A stretch of 64,000 nt of DNA from Sediminibacterium ginsengisoli. GTDB taxonomy: Bacteria > Bacteroidota > Bacteroidia > Chitinophagales > Chitinophagaceae. Shown piece by piece: positions 18,301 to 27,738 of this stretch. Numbering within the stretch: position 1 is the stretch's first letter; the number at the start of each line of letters is the position of its first letter. The notes under the pieces were generated by a model, which was not told where the DNA came from, ran no database searches, and was given only the letters and a program-made list of their open reading frames with translations. The stretch is from NCBI RefSeq assembly GCF_900167075.1, contig NZ_FUWH01000001.1, positions 310,001 to 374,000 of the forward strand. The letters run 5' to 3'. The position numbers were made by a program, and so were the translations under genes.

Positions 18301-19424
18301 TGGAGTGGCTTTTCTGTTGATAGTTTTACCTTGATGACTGAATGATCGCGGATCTCTTCAGATACTGCTTTAACAAGGGTATCGCCTGTCTGTAATTTAC
18401 CGAATATCTCAATTTTACCCCCGGCATCAGCACCTTTCTGTACCGGGATCCAGTTTACCTGGCCATTGGTTACGCCAATTACATAGGTGCCGGTTGATGA
18501 GTTCAGGATCGCGCTTTTAGGAACTACAAAACTGCTGTCATTGGCATTCAGCTGAAGGTTTACTTCTGCTATCATGCCCGGCAGCAGTTTTTTATCGGCA
18601 TTCGTTACATCCATTTCAATACGCTGCGAACGTAAGCGGGTATCCAGTGCGCCGGCCATACGGTTTACCCGGGCACTGAATTTTTTGCCGGGATAGGCTT
18701 TGGTACTGAAGTTCACTTCGCTGTTGTCTTTCAGATAGCCGATATAGGTTTCAGGCACAGCGATCACCAGCCTCAGTTTTCCCTGCTCCTGCAGCGTGAA
18801 CATCGGCAGGTCGGAACCTTTTCCCGAAGGACCAACATATGCACCTGTATTGGTATTACGCGTGGTGATCACGCCACTGAAAGGTGCGCGGATCTCGAGG
18901 TAATTGCTGTTGTCTGTTACTTCGCGATAACTTGCTTTCGCAGCCTGGAATTGTGCATAATCCGATTTCTGTCTTGCGAGTGCAAGATCAAGATCATTGG
19001 GTGAAATGGTGCCGGGCGTTTTGCTTGTTTCAAGCAGGCGGTCATAATTGGCTTTGCTTGCTATATAAATGGCTTCAAAGGATTTTAAACGTGATTCGGC
19101 AGCAGAAAGCTGTGAGCCGATCTCCGGTGCTTCCATGGTGGCAAGCAGCTGCCCCTGTTTTACCTGGCTGCCAACATCCACATAAATCTTCCTTACAAAA
19201 CTGCTGACCTTGGCATAGATATCCACCTGCTGAAATGCGATCAGTTCTCCGGGGATCTGTAATGATGCAGAAAGTTTCTGCTTCTCCAGCAGTATCGCTT
19301 CCGTTGCTGCCGGAGCCGCCGCAACTTTCGGCGCCTCGGCTTTTTTCTCAGCGTTGCCCGATTTGCAGGCCTGCAGTGTTGCCAGGGCTAAAAGCGCGAT
19401 GCCGCATATTGTTTTTGCGTTCAT
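18297..19424 (-). CDS. RND efflux periplasmic adaptor (membrane fusion protein), lipoprotein
   Basis: A 375-residue HlyD/AcrA-type adaptor. ATG 19424 gives a lipoprotein signal, with hydrophobic core GIALLALATL and lipobox LQAC. An alternative ATG at 19451 overlaps the pump stop. Lipoyl halves are at about residues 65-100 (KVSSFVRKIYVDVGSQVKQG) and 165-200, separated by a coiled-coil hairpin; the beta-barrel and membrane-proximal domains follow. It bridges the RND pump to the TolC channel. The stop overlaps the TauE gene start. Confidence 0.92.
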   Translation of the reverse strand: MNAKTICGIALLALATLQACKSGNAEKKAEAPKVAAAPAATEAILLEKQKLSASLQIPGELIAFQQVDIYAKVSSFVRKIYVDVGSQVKQGQLLATMEAPEIGSQLSAAESRLKSFEAIYIASKANYDRLLETSKTPGTISPNDLDLALARQKSDYAQFQAAKASYREVTDNSNYLEIRAPFSGVITTRNTNTGAYVGPSGKGSDLPMFTLQEQGKLRLVIAVPETYIGYLKDNSEVNFSTKAYPGKKFSARVNRMAGALDTRLRSQRIEMDVTNADKKLLPGMIAEVNLQLNANDSSFVVPKSAILNSSTGTYVIGVTNGQVNWIPVQKGADAGGKIEIFGKLQTGDTLVKAVSEEIRDHSVIKVKLSTEKPLQ

Positions 19425-19443
19425 GGCCGCCGTTGAATTGATC

Positions 19444-22400
19444 TTATACATGTTTGGTGTTGTTATCATACAATGAAGGAATATAGAATTTGCTTTCCTG
19501 GTCTTCAGGATCAAGAGATACAGACTGTGTGGTAGCTTTACCCTGTGCCCATGCAAAGACCAATGGCAGTATAAAGAGCGCTGCAAAAGTAGAGGCGATC
19601 AGCCCGCCGATCACGGCCCGCCCCAGTGGTGATGACTGATCTCCCGCTTCGCCCAGTCCGCTGGCCATCGGGATCATACCCGCCACCATGGCCATGGTCG
19701 TCATCAGGATCGGCCGTAAACGTAATGCGGTAGCCTCCCTTGCGGAAGTGAAGGCATTGCCGTTATGTTTTCTCAATTGCTCCGCATTGGTGATCAGCAG
19801 TACGGAGTTGGAGATGGATACACCCACTGACATGATGATACCCATATATGACTGAAGGTTCAGTGTTGAACCTGTCAGGATCAGCATCAGCAATGAGCCG
19901 AACAGTACTGCAGGCACGGTTGCCAGTACCACCAGCGATACTTTGAACGACTGGAAGTTTGCCGCCAGCATCAGGAAGATCACAACGATGGCCACCATCA
20001 GCCCTGATTCAAGACTGCTTAAAGTATCGGTAAGCGTATTGCTCAGTCCGATCGGTTCTACGGTAAGGCCACGAGGCAGTTCACCCAGTTCGCCGATCAG
20101 TTTCTTCACTTCCCTCGATGCAGTGCCGAGATCGGTTTTGTTGAGGTTGGCTGTAACGGATAAGGTTGGCATGGCACCGAGATTATCGTTCTCGCCGTAG
20201 GTTGTGCCGTTGGTGATCGTAGCCACATCACCCAGTACGGGTCTTGTGCCGTTCTTCTGCAGCGGGATCTCCTTCATGTCATCCTTGCTGGCGATCTTGC
20301 TTTCAGGAACCTGTACCTGTACACTGTAGCTGTAACCAGCCTTTTCATCCACCCAGATATTTTTATCCGTAAAACGTGAAGAAGAAGTTGATGTGATCAG
20401 TGAACGCGATACATCGTTGATGTCCACGCCCAGTTGTGCAGCACGTGTACGATCGATGGTCACATCCAGGGTCGGGTATTTGGTAGACTGACCTAATTGC
20501 ACATCGCGCAGGTAAGGCACTTCTTTCAGCTTCGCGATCAGTTTTGCGGCATATTCTTCATTCAGCTTTTTGTTACGGCCCGAAAAACGTACTTCAATCG
20601 GTGTGGGCGAACCCTGGCTGAGGATTTTTTCGGTAAGCTCTATCGGCTCAAAAGAAGGGACCATATCCGGAACGATCTTTTTCATTCCATCCCGGATCTT
20701 GTCTTTCAGTTCCTCAAGATCCGTTTTATAGTGTTCACTGAGACTTACCTGCAATACGGCTTCGTGCGGACCTGGCATGAACAGGTAGATCGGACTTACG
20801 GAGAATTGCGAAGGGTGCGAACCGATATAGGCAGAAGTAATCGCTACATTCTGTTCGCCAACAAGGTCTTTTACAAGCTGGATCACTTTGATGGTCTTCT
20901 CTTCTGTTCTTTCCGCACGTGTTCCTTCCGGTGCACGCAGCCTTACCTGGAACTGACCGCTGTTTACTTTCGGCAGTACATCTCTTCCGATCGATTGTAA
21001 TAGCCAGAACGCCAGTGCGGAGATGATCAGCACATAACCAATGGTGATCGCTTTGCGGAAAGGCATCAGTCTGTCGCTGAAACGCATGAACCTGTTCCTG
21101 AATTTTTCAAAGCCCGAGATCTTGCCATCATTGTTGAAGTCTTCTCTTTCCACCAGCATTTTTTTCTGATCCCAGGTATCCTGTTCTGCTTCAGCAGTGA
21201 TAGCAGGATCAGCTGTTTTGCCGTGTTTCTTTTTATGCGCTTTCATGATCCAGTTAGCCATTACAGGAACAAAAGTCTGCGCAAGGAAATAGGAAATGAT
21301 CATGGAGAACCCGATGGCCAGCGCGAGCGGCAGGAATAATGAGCCCGGTATACCGCTCATGGTAAATGCCGGCGCAAATACGGCGAGGATACAGAAAAGG
21401 ATCAGCAGTTTTGGAAAAGCGATCTCTTTACAGGCATCCCAGATGGCCAGCGCTTTGGGTTTCCCCATATCCAGATGCTGGTGAATATTTTCGATGGTGA
21501 CCGTACTCTCATCCACAAGGATCCCGATGGCCAGTGCAAGACCGCTCAGCGTCATGATATTGATGGTTTGTCCGAAAAGATTCAGGAAGAGCACGCCCGA
21601 GATGATCGATGCAGGAATGGTAAGAATAACGATCAGCGCGCCGCGGGCATCGCCGAGGAACAGCAGAACCATCAGGCCGGTAAGCAGGGCGCCGATAGCG
21701 CCTTCTGTCAGCAGGCTTTTGACGGAGTTGATCACATAGGTCGACTGGTCGAATTCATAGGAAAGTTTAACGTCTTCCGGCAGTTGCGCCTGCAGCTTCG
21801 GGAGTGAGGCTTTGAGTTTCTGAACCACATCCCAGGTAGACGCATCGCCGTTCTTGGCAACACTCAGGTACACAGATCTTTTTCCGTTTACAAGCGCATA
21901 ACCAACTGTAATATCGGCGGCGTCTTCAACCGTGGCCACGTCGCGCAGGTAAAGATTCTGGGCGCCGCCTTTGAAGAGCGGGATATTCTCAAAATCCTTC
22001 ACGTTTTTGATCAGCGTATTGGTAGGCGTAAGATAATTGGTGTCGCCGATGCGTACGTTGCCTGATGGTGTTGTCTGGTTGTTGAGTTTTAGTGCTTCTA
22101 CCAGCTGGTCTGGTGTCATGTTATGCGAACGCAGGAGATCAGGATCGGCTTTAATTACAATCGTTCTTACGTTACCGCCGAAAGGTGGCGATGAAAGCAA
22201 ACCCGGAATAGCGGTAAATGATGAACGCACATAGGTATTGGCCAGGTCCATCAGTTCATTGTTGGTACGGACGTCACTCCGCAATACAAGCTGGCCGACA
22301 GGCAGCGTGGAGGCATCGAAACGAATGATGAAAGGCGGCTGCGATCCCTGCGGGAAAATCGCCTGTATACGGTTTGTATAAGAGCTCATTTCGGCGGAAG

Positions 22401-22710
22401 CCTGGGCCATATTGGTGCCGGGATAAAACGTAACTTTCATCAGCGTAAGCCCCTGAATGTTTTTGGTTTCGATGGATTTGATACCATTTACGAACAACAG
22501 GATGTTTACATATTGTTTACCGAAAAGCGCTTCCATCTGGCTGGGTGTATAACCACCGAAGGGGTGCGCAATATAGATCACCGGCAGGTCTAGTTTCGGA
22601 AAGATATCTATCTTGATCTTATCAATGGCTTTGATGCCAAAGAACAGCAGGCCGGCTACCAGTACAATGATGGTAATCGGCTTGCGTAATGCGAATCGGA
22701 TCATGTTCAT
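19444..22710 (-). CDS. RND efflux permease (AcrB/MdtB-like) with EF-hand loop in the central linker
   Basis: A 1088-residue inner-membrane proton-driven pump. TM1 lies near the N-terminus (ITIIVLVAGLLFFGI), TM2-6 at about residues 335-480, TM7 near 550, and TM8-12 at about 875-1050. Asp in the TM4 stretch GLALAIGILVDES is the usual proton-relay residue. The cytoplasmic linker between TM6 and TM7 is enlarged and contains DFNNDGKISGFE at residues 524-535, matching every position of a calcium EF-hand loop. The gene lies between tolC-like and adaptor genes. The substrate is unknown; the sequence fits the HAE1-type group better than a heavy-metal CusA, since I see no methionine relay. Confidence 0.93.
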   Translation of the reverse strand: MNMIRFALRKPITIIVLVAGLLFFGIKAIDKIKIDIFPKLDLPVIYIAHPFGGYTPSQMEALFGKQYVNILLFVNGIKSIETKNIQGLTLMKVTFYPGTNMAQASAEMSSYTNRIQAIFPQGSQPPFIIRFDASTLPVGQLVLRSDVRTNNELMDLANTYVRSSFTAIPGLLSSPPFGGNVRTIVIKADPDLLRSHNMTPDQLVEALKLNNQTTPSGNVRIGDTNYLTPTNTLIKNVKDFENIPLFKGGAQNLYLRDVATVEDAADITVGYALVNGKRSVYLSVAKNGDASTWDVVQKLKASLPKLQAQLPEDVKLSYEFDQSTYVINSVKSLLTEGAIGALLTGLMVLLFLGDARGALIVILTIPASIISGVLFLNLFGQTINIMTLSGLALAIGILVDESTVTIENIHQHLDMGKPKALAIWDACKEIAFPKLLILFCILAVFAPAFTMSGIPGSLFLPLALAIGFSMIISYFLAQTFVPVMANWIMKAHKKKHGKTADPAITAEAEQDTWDQKKMLVEREDFNNDGKISGFEKFRNRFMRFSDRLMPFRKAITIGYVLIISALAFWLLQSIGRDVLPKVNSGQFQVRLRAPEGTRAERTEEKTIKVIQLVKDLVGEQNVAITSAYIGSHPSQFSVSPIYLFMPGPHEAVLQVSLSEHYKTDLEELKDKIRDGMKKIVPDMVPSFEPIELTEKILSQGSPTPIEVRFSGRNKKLNEEYAAKLIAKLKEVPYLRDVQLGQSTKYPTLDVTIDRTRAAQLGVDINDVSRSLITSTSSSRFTDKNIWVDEKAGYSYSVQVQVPESKIASKDDMKEIPLQKNGTRPVLGDVATITNGTTYGENDNLGAMPTLSVTANLNKTDLGTASREVKKLIGELGELPRGLTVEPIGLSNTLTDTLSSLESGLMVAIVVIFLMLAANFQSFKVSLVVLATVPAVLFGSLLMLILTGSTLNLQSYMGIIMSVGVSISNSVLLITNAEQLRKHNGNAFTSAREATALRLRPILMTTMAMVAGMIPMASGLGEAGDQSSPLGRAVIGGLIASTFAALFILPLVFAWAQGKATTQSVSLDPEDQESKFYIPSLYDNNTKHV

Positions 22711-22744
22711 GATAAACGCAATAAAAGGTGATGGGTACTTATTT

Positions 22745-24163
22745 TTATTTCACTTGTTTCAGGAATAAATCGAGATCGCCTGATGCCGCAGCTTTCTGCA
22801 AAAGCGCCTGCCATACATTGATATAAGCCACACTTACATCTGTTTCCGCTTTGTTTACCGCATATAATGCCTGCTGCAGATCGATGATGGTAGTGAGGCC
22901 GTTTTTGTACAATACACTTTTCTGGATATATGCATCGGTTGCCGACTTATACTGGTTAGGCACTTCATGAAAACTGCGTAAGGAATTCTCGATACGCTGA
23001 TCTGCAAAACTCAGTTGTGCTTTGAGCTGAGATTGCACCAGGTCATATTCGTCCCTGTACGCTTTTGTGATGAATTGCTGGGCAACTACCTGCTGTTTGA
23101 TTTTTGTTGGACTGATGATATTCCAGGAAACGGAAAATCCGGCAACATAGTTGGCACGTGCAGGTTTGATGCCTTCGAAGTAACTTTTGGAATACCTGTC
23201 GGTGAACCCTGGCGCATAGTTGTAATCGAACCCGGAGCCTCTTGCCTGGAAAATACCAAACAGGTTAATGCCGGGCAGAATCGATTTTCTGATCGCCTCT
23301 TCCTGTTTGGTGCTTTGTGCAACACGGCTCGCATAATACTGCACCTGCGGGTTCTGTTCGATATCGCCGGTATTGGTAAAAGAGACAGGGATCTTTTTGA
23401 AGAAAGAAGAATCCAGCAGGAATAATGTTTCAGGAGCGATGTTCATTTGCTGGATAAGGATATTCCTGAGCTGTTGTTCATTGTTGTTTGCATCGATGAG
23501 CGCCAGCCTGGCGCGCGACACTTCTGCATTGGCGATAGATGAATCAACACCGGCATTCAATCCTGATAAGGTTCTTGCCAGTACAGCATTTTTAACGGTG
23601 GTGGCACGTTCCAGGTTCGATTGCGCATTCAGGATCAGCCGCTGCGCAATCAGCAGGTTCAGGTATGCGCCTGATATGCGGATGCTTTGTATAAATTCTT
23701 CCTGCAGCAGATCGGCGGAATCTTTGCGTACCTGGGCAGATGCTGCATCGATGCGCGACTGTCTTCTGCCGAAAGTAAAAGCTTCCCAGTTGGTGTTGAT
23801 GATGTAGAGGGAGCCGAACGCAGCGGCCCAGCTTTGTTTGTCTGAAGCCGGCCCGGCAGATGATACACCCAGGATACCAGCGGGAGCCATCGGTCCGAAC
23901 TGGCCGTTGATGGTACCGTAGTTCTGCTGCAGACCTGCGATCACATTGGGCAGGTAGTCATTCTTAACGTTAACCGCAAGGGCAGAAGAGGCATTGAGGT
24001 AATCCTTTTTCGCTTTGAGCGACTGGTAATTGGTAAGGCCTGTCCGGATCGCATCCTGTAGCAGGAGAGAAGGGGATTGCGCTTTGGTGGCAGCTGTAAA
24101 ACAGAGAAGCGAAACAGCTGACATGATCAGGTGGCTACGGCCACGGGTCCATAGGTTCATCAT
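22745..24163 (-). CDS. TolC-family outer-membrane efflux channel
   Basis: A 472-residue protein. Tandem ATG codons (24163, 24160) give a good Sec signal ending TAATKAQS; the open frame continues to 24298 but would put the signal peptide internally. Two long helical repeats (about residues 55-240 and 270-460) with the pattern of OEP domains are visible. It provides the outer-membrane duct for the RND pump encoded 34 bases downstream. The FadR-type regulator gene ends 64 bases upstream. Confidence 0.9.
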   Translation of the reverse strand: MMNLWTRGRSHLIMSAVSLLCFTAATKAQSPSLLLQDAIRTGLTNYQSLKAKKDYLNASSALAVNVKNDYLPNVIAGLQQNYGTINGQFGPMAPAGILGVSSAGPASDKQSWAAAFGSLYIINTNWEAFTFGRRQSRIDAASAQVRKDSADLLQEEFIQSIRISGAYLNLLIAQRLILNAQSNLERATTVKNAVLARTLSGLNAGVDSSIANAEVSRARLALIDANNNEQQLRNILIQQMNIAPETLFLLDSSFFKKIPVSFTNTGDIEQNPQVQYYASRVAQSTKQEEAIRKSILPGINLFGIFQARGSGFDYNYAPGFTDRYSKSYFEGIKPARANYVAGFSVSWNIISPTKIKQQVVAQQFITKAYRDEYDLVQSQLKAQLSFADQRIENSLRSFHEVPNQYKSATDAYIQKSVLYKNGLTTIIDLQQALYAVNKAETDVSVAYINVWQALLQKAAASGDLDLFLKQVK

Positions 24164-24227
24164 GCGAAACAGTTGATGTTTGGTTCGTTGGCAGGCTATC
24201 GGAGACAGGCAGGGGGTATCTTGCCTG

Positions 24228-24896
24228 TTATTTCTTTGTTTGCTGCCCCGTAATTCTCGCAACGCAATGCCATGCTCTCGCGGGGTCTTTATCAACAATG
24301 CTTTTCAGGAGATCGGCATGGGCGTCGTGCATTTTGATGAATACAGCGGTGCTCGTGTATACTTCCTGGAAGGATTTCTTTATCTGTGCTGCAATTGTTT
24401 TATACAGGTCGGCAAGGATGCCATTCTGGGCTGCATCGGCAATCGCGATATGGAACTGGATATCCGCTTCTATACAGGCTTCTATATCACCTTCGAGCGC
24501 GGCATCATATCTTTTTTTCAGTAACTGTGTCAGCAGCCTGATGTCTTTCTGTGTTCTGTGCTCTGCGGCTTTTTCAGCAATCTTCAGTTCAAGCAGTTGC
24601 CGTACTTCATTCAGTTCGGCACCTTTTGCGTCCTGCAGGCGCATATACCAGGGGATACAATTGCCATGCTGCAGCTCTACAAAAGTACCCAGGCCCTGCT
24701 GCACGCGGAGAATCCCTGAATTGGCAAGGATGCGAACGGCTTCACGAATGCTGGAACGCCCTACTTTGAATTGCTGCATCAACTCGGGTTCCGTAGGCAG
24801 TTTATCACCGGGCTTATAACGGCCTGCGGCGATCTGCTGCTGCAGTTTCGATGCTACTTCATCGCTGAGAGAATATTTTTTTACGGCATTATCCAT
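24228..24896 (-). CDS. GntR-family regulator, FadR subfamily (FCD domain)
   Basis: A 222-residue repressor or activator. Residues 8-75 form the GntR winged helix, including PGDKLPTEPELMQQFKVGRS and SIREAVRILANSGIL. The all-helical FCD ligand domain spans about 90-215 and includes the metal/ligand residues of DIQFHIAIADAA. Such proteins sense small carboxylic acids or sugars. It heads the minus-strand efflux operon and has a 13-bp palindrome 12 bases before its start, suggesting autoregulation together with the pump. Confidence 0.92.
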   Translation of the reverse strand: MDNAVKKYSLSDEVASKLQQQIAAGRYKPGDKLPTEPELMQQFKVGRSSIREAVRILANSGILRVQQGLGTFVELQHGNCIPWYMRLQDAKGAELNEVRQLLELKIAEKAAEHRTQKDIRLLTQLLKKRYDAALEGDIEACIEADIQFHIAIADAAQNGILADLYKTIAAQIKKSFQEVYTSTAVFIKMHDAHADLLKSIVDKDPARAWHCVARITGQQTKK

Positions 24897-24908
24897 TCAA
24901 AACATCAT

Positions 24909-24921
24909 ATCATCAGATGAT
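24909..24921. promoter_or_regulatory. Candidate operator palindrome ATCATC-A-GATGAT
   Basis: A perfect 6+1+6 palindrome 12 bases upstream of the FadR-type gene start. Its size and odd-length symmetry resemble known GntR/FadR half-site arrangements. Assignment to this regulator is inference. Confidence 0.4.
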
Positions 24922-24978
24922 TAAAGGTAACGTGGGTTTAACGGATCCGCCAAATTTTTTTCACTGGGGGCTGAAAAA

Positions 24979-25575
24979 TTATTTCAGTTCTTCGATCTGT
25001 ATATCGCGCCATCTTACCTTAATCCCGCCGCCATCATGGATCTGGAGAGCGATAAATCCTTTTCCGGCAGCGATTTTATCGTCCTTAAAACTGACCATTT
25101 CATGACCGTTCAGCCAGGTGGTTACATGATCGTTTTCAACACGGATCTTCAGGTTATTCCATTCACCCATCTTCAGCCATTTTTCGTCGTCGGCTTTGGG
25201 TTTCACCAGCCAGCCTCGTCCGTAAGACTCATAGATACCGCCTGTAAACCTGTTCGGCGGGGCTACTTCCACCTGCCAGCCGCTGATCTTCACACCCTCG
25301 ATAGAGGACCGGAAGAACACACCGCTGTTGCCATCTGCTTCCTGCAGGAAAGAAAGACTGAGTTCGAAATTTTTAAAATGCTTATTGGTGGAAAGATAGC
25401 CATACTGTTTATCCGGACCGCTTTCGCAAACCAGTTCGCCGTTGGCCACATACCATTTTTCGGTACCGTGGATGGTCCAGCCTTCGAGGGTTTTACCGTT
25501 GAAGAGCGATGTTTTTTGTGCGATAAGCCACCCTGAAAAAGAGAGCAGCAGTATGAGCAGGAATAATTTTTTCAT
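24979..25575 (-). CDS. DUF1080 (3-keto-disaccharide hydrolase-like) secreted protein
   Basis: A 198-residue protein with a Sec signal (MKKLFLLILLLSFSGWLIAQ). The rest is one concanavalin-like beta-sandwich of the DUF1080 family, with characteristic blocks SLFNGKTLEGW, GNSGVFFRS, GGIYES and the closing IALQIHDGGGIKVRWRDI. Some family members hydrolyse 3-keto-glycosides produced by glycoside oxidoreductases, but no such oxidoreductase is adjacent, so the substrate is open. Monocistronic, divergent from the small permease gene. Confidence 0.88.
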   Translation of the reverse strand: MKKLFLLILLLSFSGWLIAQKTSLFNGKTLEGWTIHGTEKWYVANGELVCESGPDKQYGYLSTNKHFKNFELSLSFLQEADGNSGVFFRSSIEGVKISGWQVEVAPPNRFTGGIYESYGRGWLVKPKADDEKWLKMGEWNNLKIRVENDHVTTWLNGHEMVSFKDDKIAAGKGFIALQIHDGGGIKVRWRDIQIEELK

Positions 25576-25679
25576 ATGGCGGTAAGAATGTCTTTTTTCC
25601 GAAGCCTGAATTTAGTTATTCTGGCTAAATTTAAGTAGTAAAACCTGCTTCTTGTTTTCCTGCATGTAAAACCTTGCTT

Positions 25680-26093
25680 ATGTGGTGGATATACGCTTTG
25701 CTCTCGGCCCTGTTTGCTGCACTCACGGCCATTTTTGCTAAAATTGGTATTGAAAACGTAAACAGTAACCTGGCCACAGCGCTCCGGACTGTGGTCATTA
25801 TAGTAATAGCATGGGGAATTGTGCTGGCACGCGGAGAAACAAAAGGCCTTGCCACCCTTTCCCGGCATAATCTTATCTTCCTGGGCATATCGGGAGTGGC
25901 AACGGGTCTCTCCTGGATTTTTTATTTTAAAGCGTTACAGGTTGGTAAAGTGTCGCAGGTAGCTCCGGTCGATAAACTGAGCGTTGCCCTTACTATCCTT
26001 TTATCTGTGATCTTCCTGAAAGAAGCACTCACGCTCAGGGTTGCCATCGGTGCTGCGCTGATCATTGCAGGTACGATCGTTCTTATTAAATAA
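25680..26093 (+). CDS. Short EamA-type membrane permease (half-size DMT transporter)
   Basis: A 137-residue protein with five hydrophobic segments spanning nearly the whole length, corresponding to a single EamA repeat (LLSALFAALTAIFAKIG at the start, ending GAALIIAGTIVLIK). Full-length drug/metabolite transporters carry two such repeats, so this one should act as a dimer. The frame reaches a TTG at 25674, but ATG 25680 is preferred. Substrate unknown. It converges on anmK with 9 bases between the stops. Confidence 0.82.
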   Translation: MWWIYALLSALFAALTAIFAKIGIENVNSNLATALRTVVIIVIAWGIVLARGETKGLATLSRHNLIFLGISGVATGLSWIFYFKALQVGKVSQVAPVDKLSVALTILLSVIFLKEALTLRVAIGAALIIAGTIVLIK

Positions 26094-26102
26094 ACAGCTC
26101 TT

Positions 26103-27305
26103 TTACCACGGAAAGCTGATCTTGCCCATTGTAACGGAAGGAATACCATTCCTGTTTGCACCCGGATGTTCCTGCCCGCCGCAAATGGTTTCATTGGCGA
26201 GGATTGCAAAGAGTACAGCTTCTTTGGCATCAGGGTTAATGGCCAGTTCATCCGTTGTGCGGAATACGATTCCCGGCAATTGTTCCTTTATATGCGCCAT
26301 AAGCAAGGGGTTGTGCATGCCGCCGCCACTGGTATAAACCACAAACTCCTGCCGGGATGGAAGTGTACGCTGAATGGCGTCTACGATCATATCCGCAGAA
26401 AAACGGTTCAGGGTTGCCATCACATCTTCATGAGAAAGACCGGTTAAGCCCGCCCTTGATAAGGCGTCTGACAAATAGGCGAGATTGAAAAGTTCGGGTC
26501 CGATGGTTTTCGGGAAGCCGTTGCTGAAGAAAATATGTTGTTTCAGTTCGTGCAGTAACCCGGCATGTATGTTTCCTGCACCGGCAACAGCTGCGTTCTC
26601 GTCAAAATATTTGCCATGGAAATGTTGTTGTATGTATGCGTCCATCAGCGTATTCCCGGTTCCCACATCGGTACTGAATACTTCCGATGCATTACGGCTG
26701 GATGGCAGGTAAGTGAAGTTGGCAATGCCGCCGATATTCAGCATGATGCGGTTTTCTGCATTGCTGCTGAAGATGAGATAATCGCCATAAACAGCCAGCG
26801 GCGCACCTTCACCGCCTGCAGCAATATGTTTCTGTCTGAAATCGCTGATTGTAATGATGCCGGTTGCCACGGCAATATGATCGCCATCACCGATCTGCAG
26901 TGTTGCATTGCCAAACATATCTTCAGGGTGAAGAAATTTAGGTGCGTGATAAATGGTCTGTCCATGACTGGCAACCAGGTCTACATCAGCAGCGGAAACT
27001 TTCCAGCGCTGAAGACATTCATTGATGAGCCGTGCATGTTCCAGTCCAACCCATGCGTTCAGTACGCATACTTTTTCGAGGTCTGCATCCCTTCTCGAAA
27101 AAATGGATTTGATCTGTTCCTTGAAGCCCGGTTCGTAACTCATGGTCTGAAATGCTTCCAGCCTGATCTGTGTGTTCATGCCGTTACCACTGATACGGCA
27201 GAGTGCTATATCGAGACCGTCTACCGAAGTGCCGCTCATTAATCCTATGATCAGTCTTGAAGGCTTGCCAGCCATCCCGTATAATGCAGCTATGTTACGA
27301 TTCAT
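26103..27305 (-). CDS. anmK: Anhydro-N-acetylmuramic acid kinase
   Basis: A 400-residue ASKHA-fold kinase that opens and phosphorylates 1,6-anhydro-MurNAc to MurNAc-6-phosphate during cell-wall recycling. The ATP-binding motif LMSGTSVDGLDIALC lies at about residues 22-36; other family blocks are ASHGQTIYH, the ADP/metal stretch NIGGIANFTYLP, DVGTGNTLMDAY and YTSGGGMHNPLL. Length fits the family. No murQ or recycling permease is adjacent in the window. Confidence 0.94.
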   Translation of the reverse strand: MNRNIAALYGMAGKPSRLIIGLMSGTSVDGLDIALCRISGNGMNTQIRLEAFQTMSYEPGFKEQIKSIFSRRDADLEKVCVLNAWVGLEHARLINECLQRWKVSAADVDLVASHGQTIYHAPKFLHPEDMFGNATLQIGDGDHIAVATGIITISDFRQKHIAAGGEGAPLAVYGDYLIFSSNAENRIMLNIGGIANFTYLPSSRNASEVFSTDVGTGNTLMDAYIQQHFHGKYFDENAAVAGAGNIHAGLLHELKQHIFFSNGFPKTIGPELFNLAYLSDALSRAGLTGLSHEDVMATLNRFSADMIVDAIQRTLPSRQEFVVYTSGGGMHNPLLMAHIKEQLPGIVFRTTDELAINPDAKEAVLFAILANETICGGQEHPGANRNGIPSVTMGKISFPW

Positions 27306-27738
27306 AAAAGAGATTTTGGCTTAAATGCGCAAATTGGTGCATGAATATGCAATTTTTATTTGGTTTTTAGCGGACTTATGAGTTAATTTTAGGGAAGCCA
27401 TCGAGAAAATGCCTACTACCAAAACAAAGGTTCCCCAAGGAATACTTATATGCCGGAATTGCTTTTTACGTGTAGCAGCTGTGACGATTGCAGTTAAGCA
27501 TCACTGGTATATTCCTGAGTGCAGGATTGAAATGGCATCATCATTTTTTACAGAGCAAGAAAAGTAAAACAGTTCACCGGATGACTCCCGGCATCGTATT
27601 GCCTGAACGGTTGTGCATGCAGGTGATTTGTTAACAAAACAGGATTGAATACAAAGAAATTAACAGAGGCATCGTAAAAAACAAATCCCTTGTCTATGTT
27701 AATGAGCACTGATAATTTTTAAACTAAATCTGACAACG
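27306..27738. other. Intergenic region between divergent anmK and susC-like genes
   Basis: About 430 bases without a supported gene. It holds a plausible promoter for the SusC-like gene at 27690-27720. A frame of 52 codons (27409-27567) is open but unconvincing. An imperfect dyad built around TGCAT-GAAT-ATGCA lies near 27338-27351, close to the anmK start. Confidence 0.5.
27690..27720 (+). promoter_or_regulatory. Candidate promoter of the SusC/SusD operon
   Basis: TTG at 27690-27692, a 20-base spacer, and TAATTTTT at 27713-27720 (consensus TAnnTTTG with the last base mismatched). It would give a very short leader before ATG 27739. Confidence 0.4.

Noticed and set aside
27409..27567. 52-codon frame (MPTTKTKVPQG start) in the anmK/SusC intergenic region
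   Set aside because: Open by chance is likely at this length; no clear promoter, no signal peptide and no recognised family, although it has a CxxC pair.
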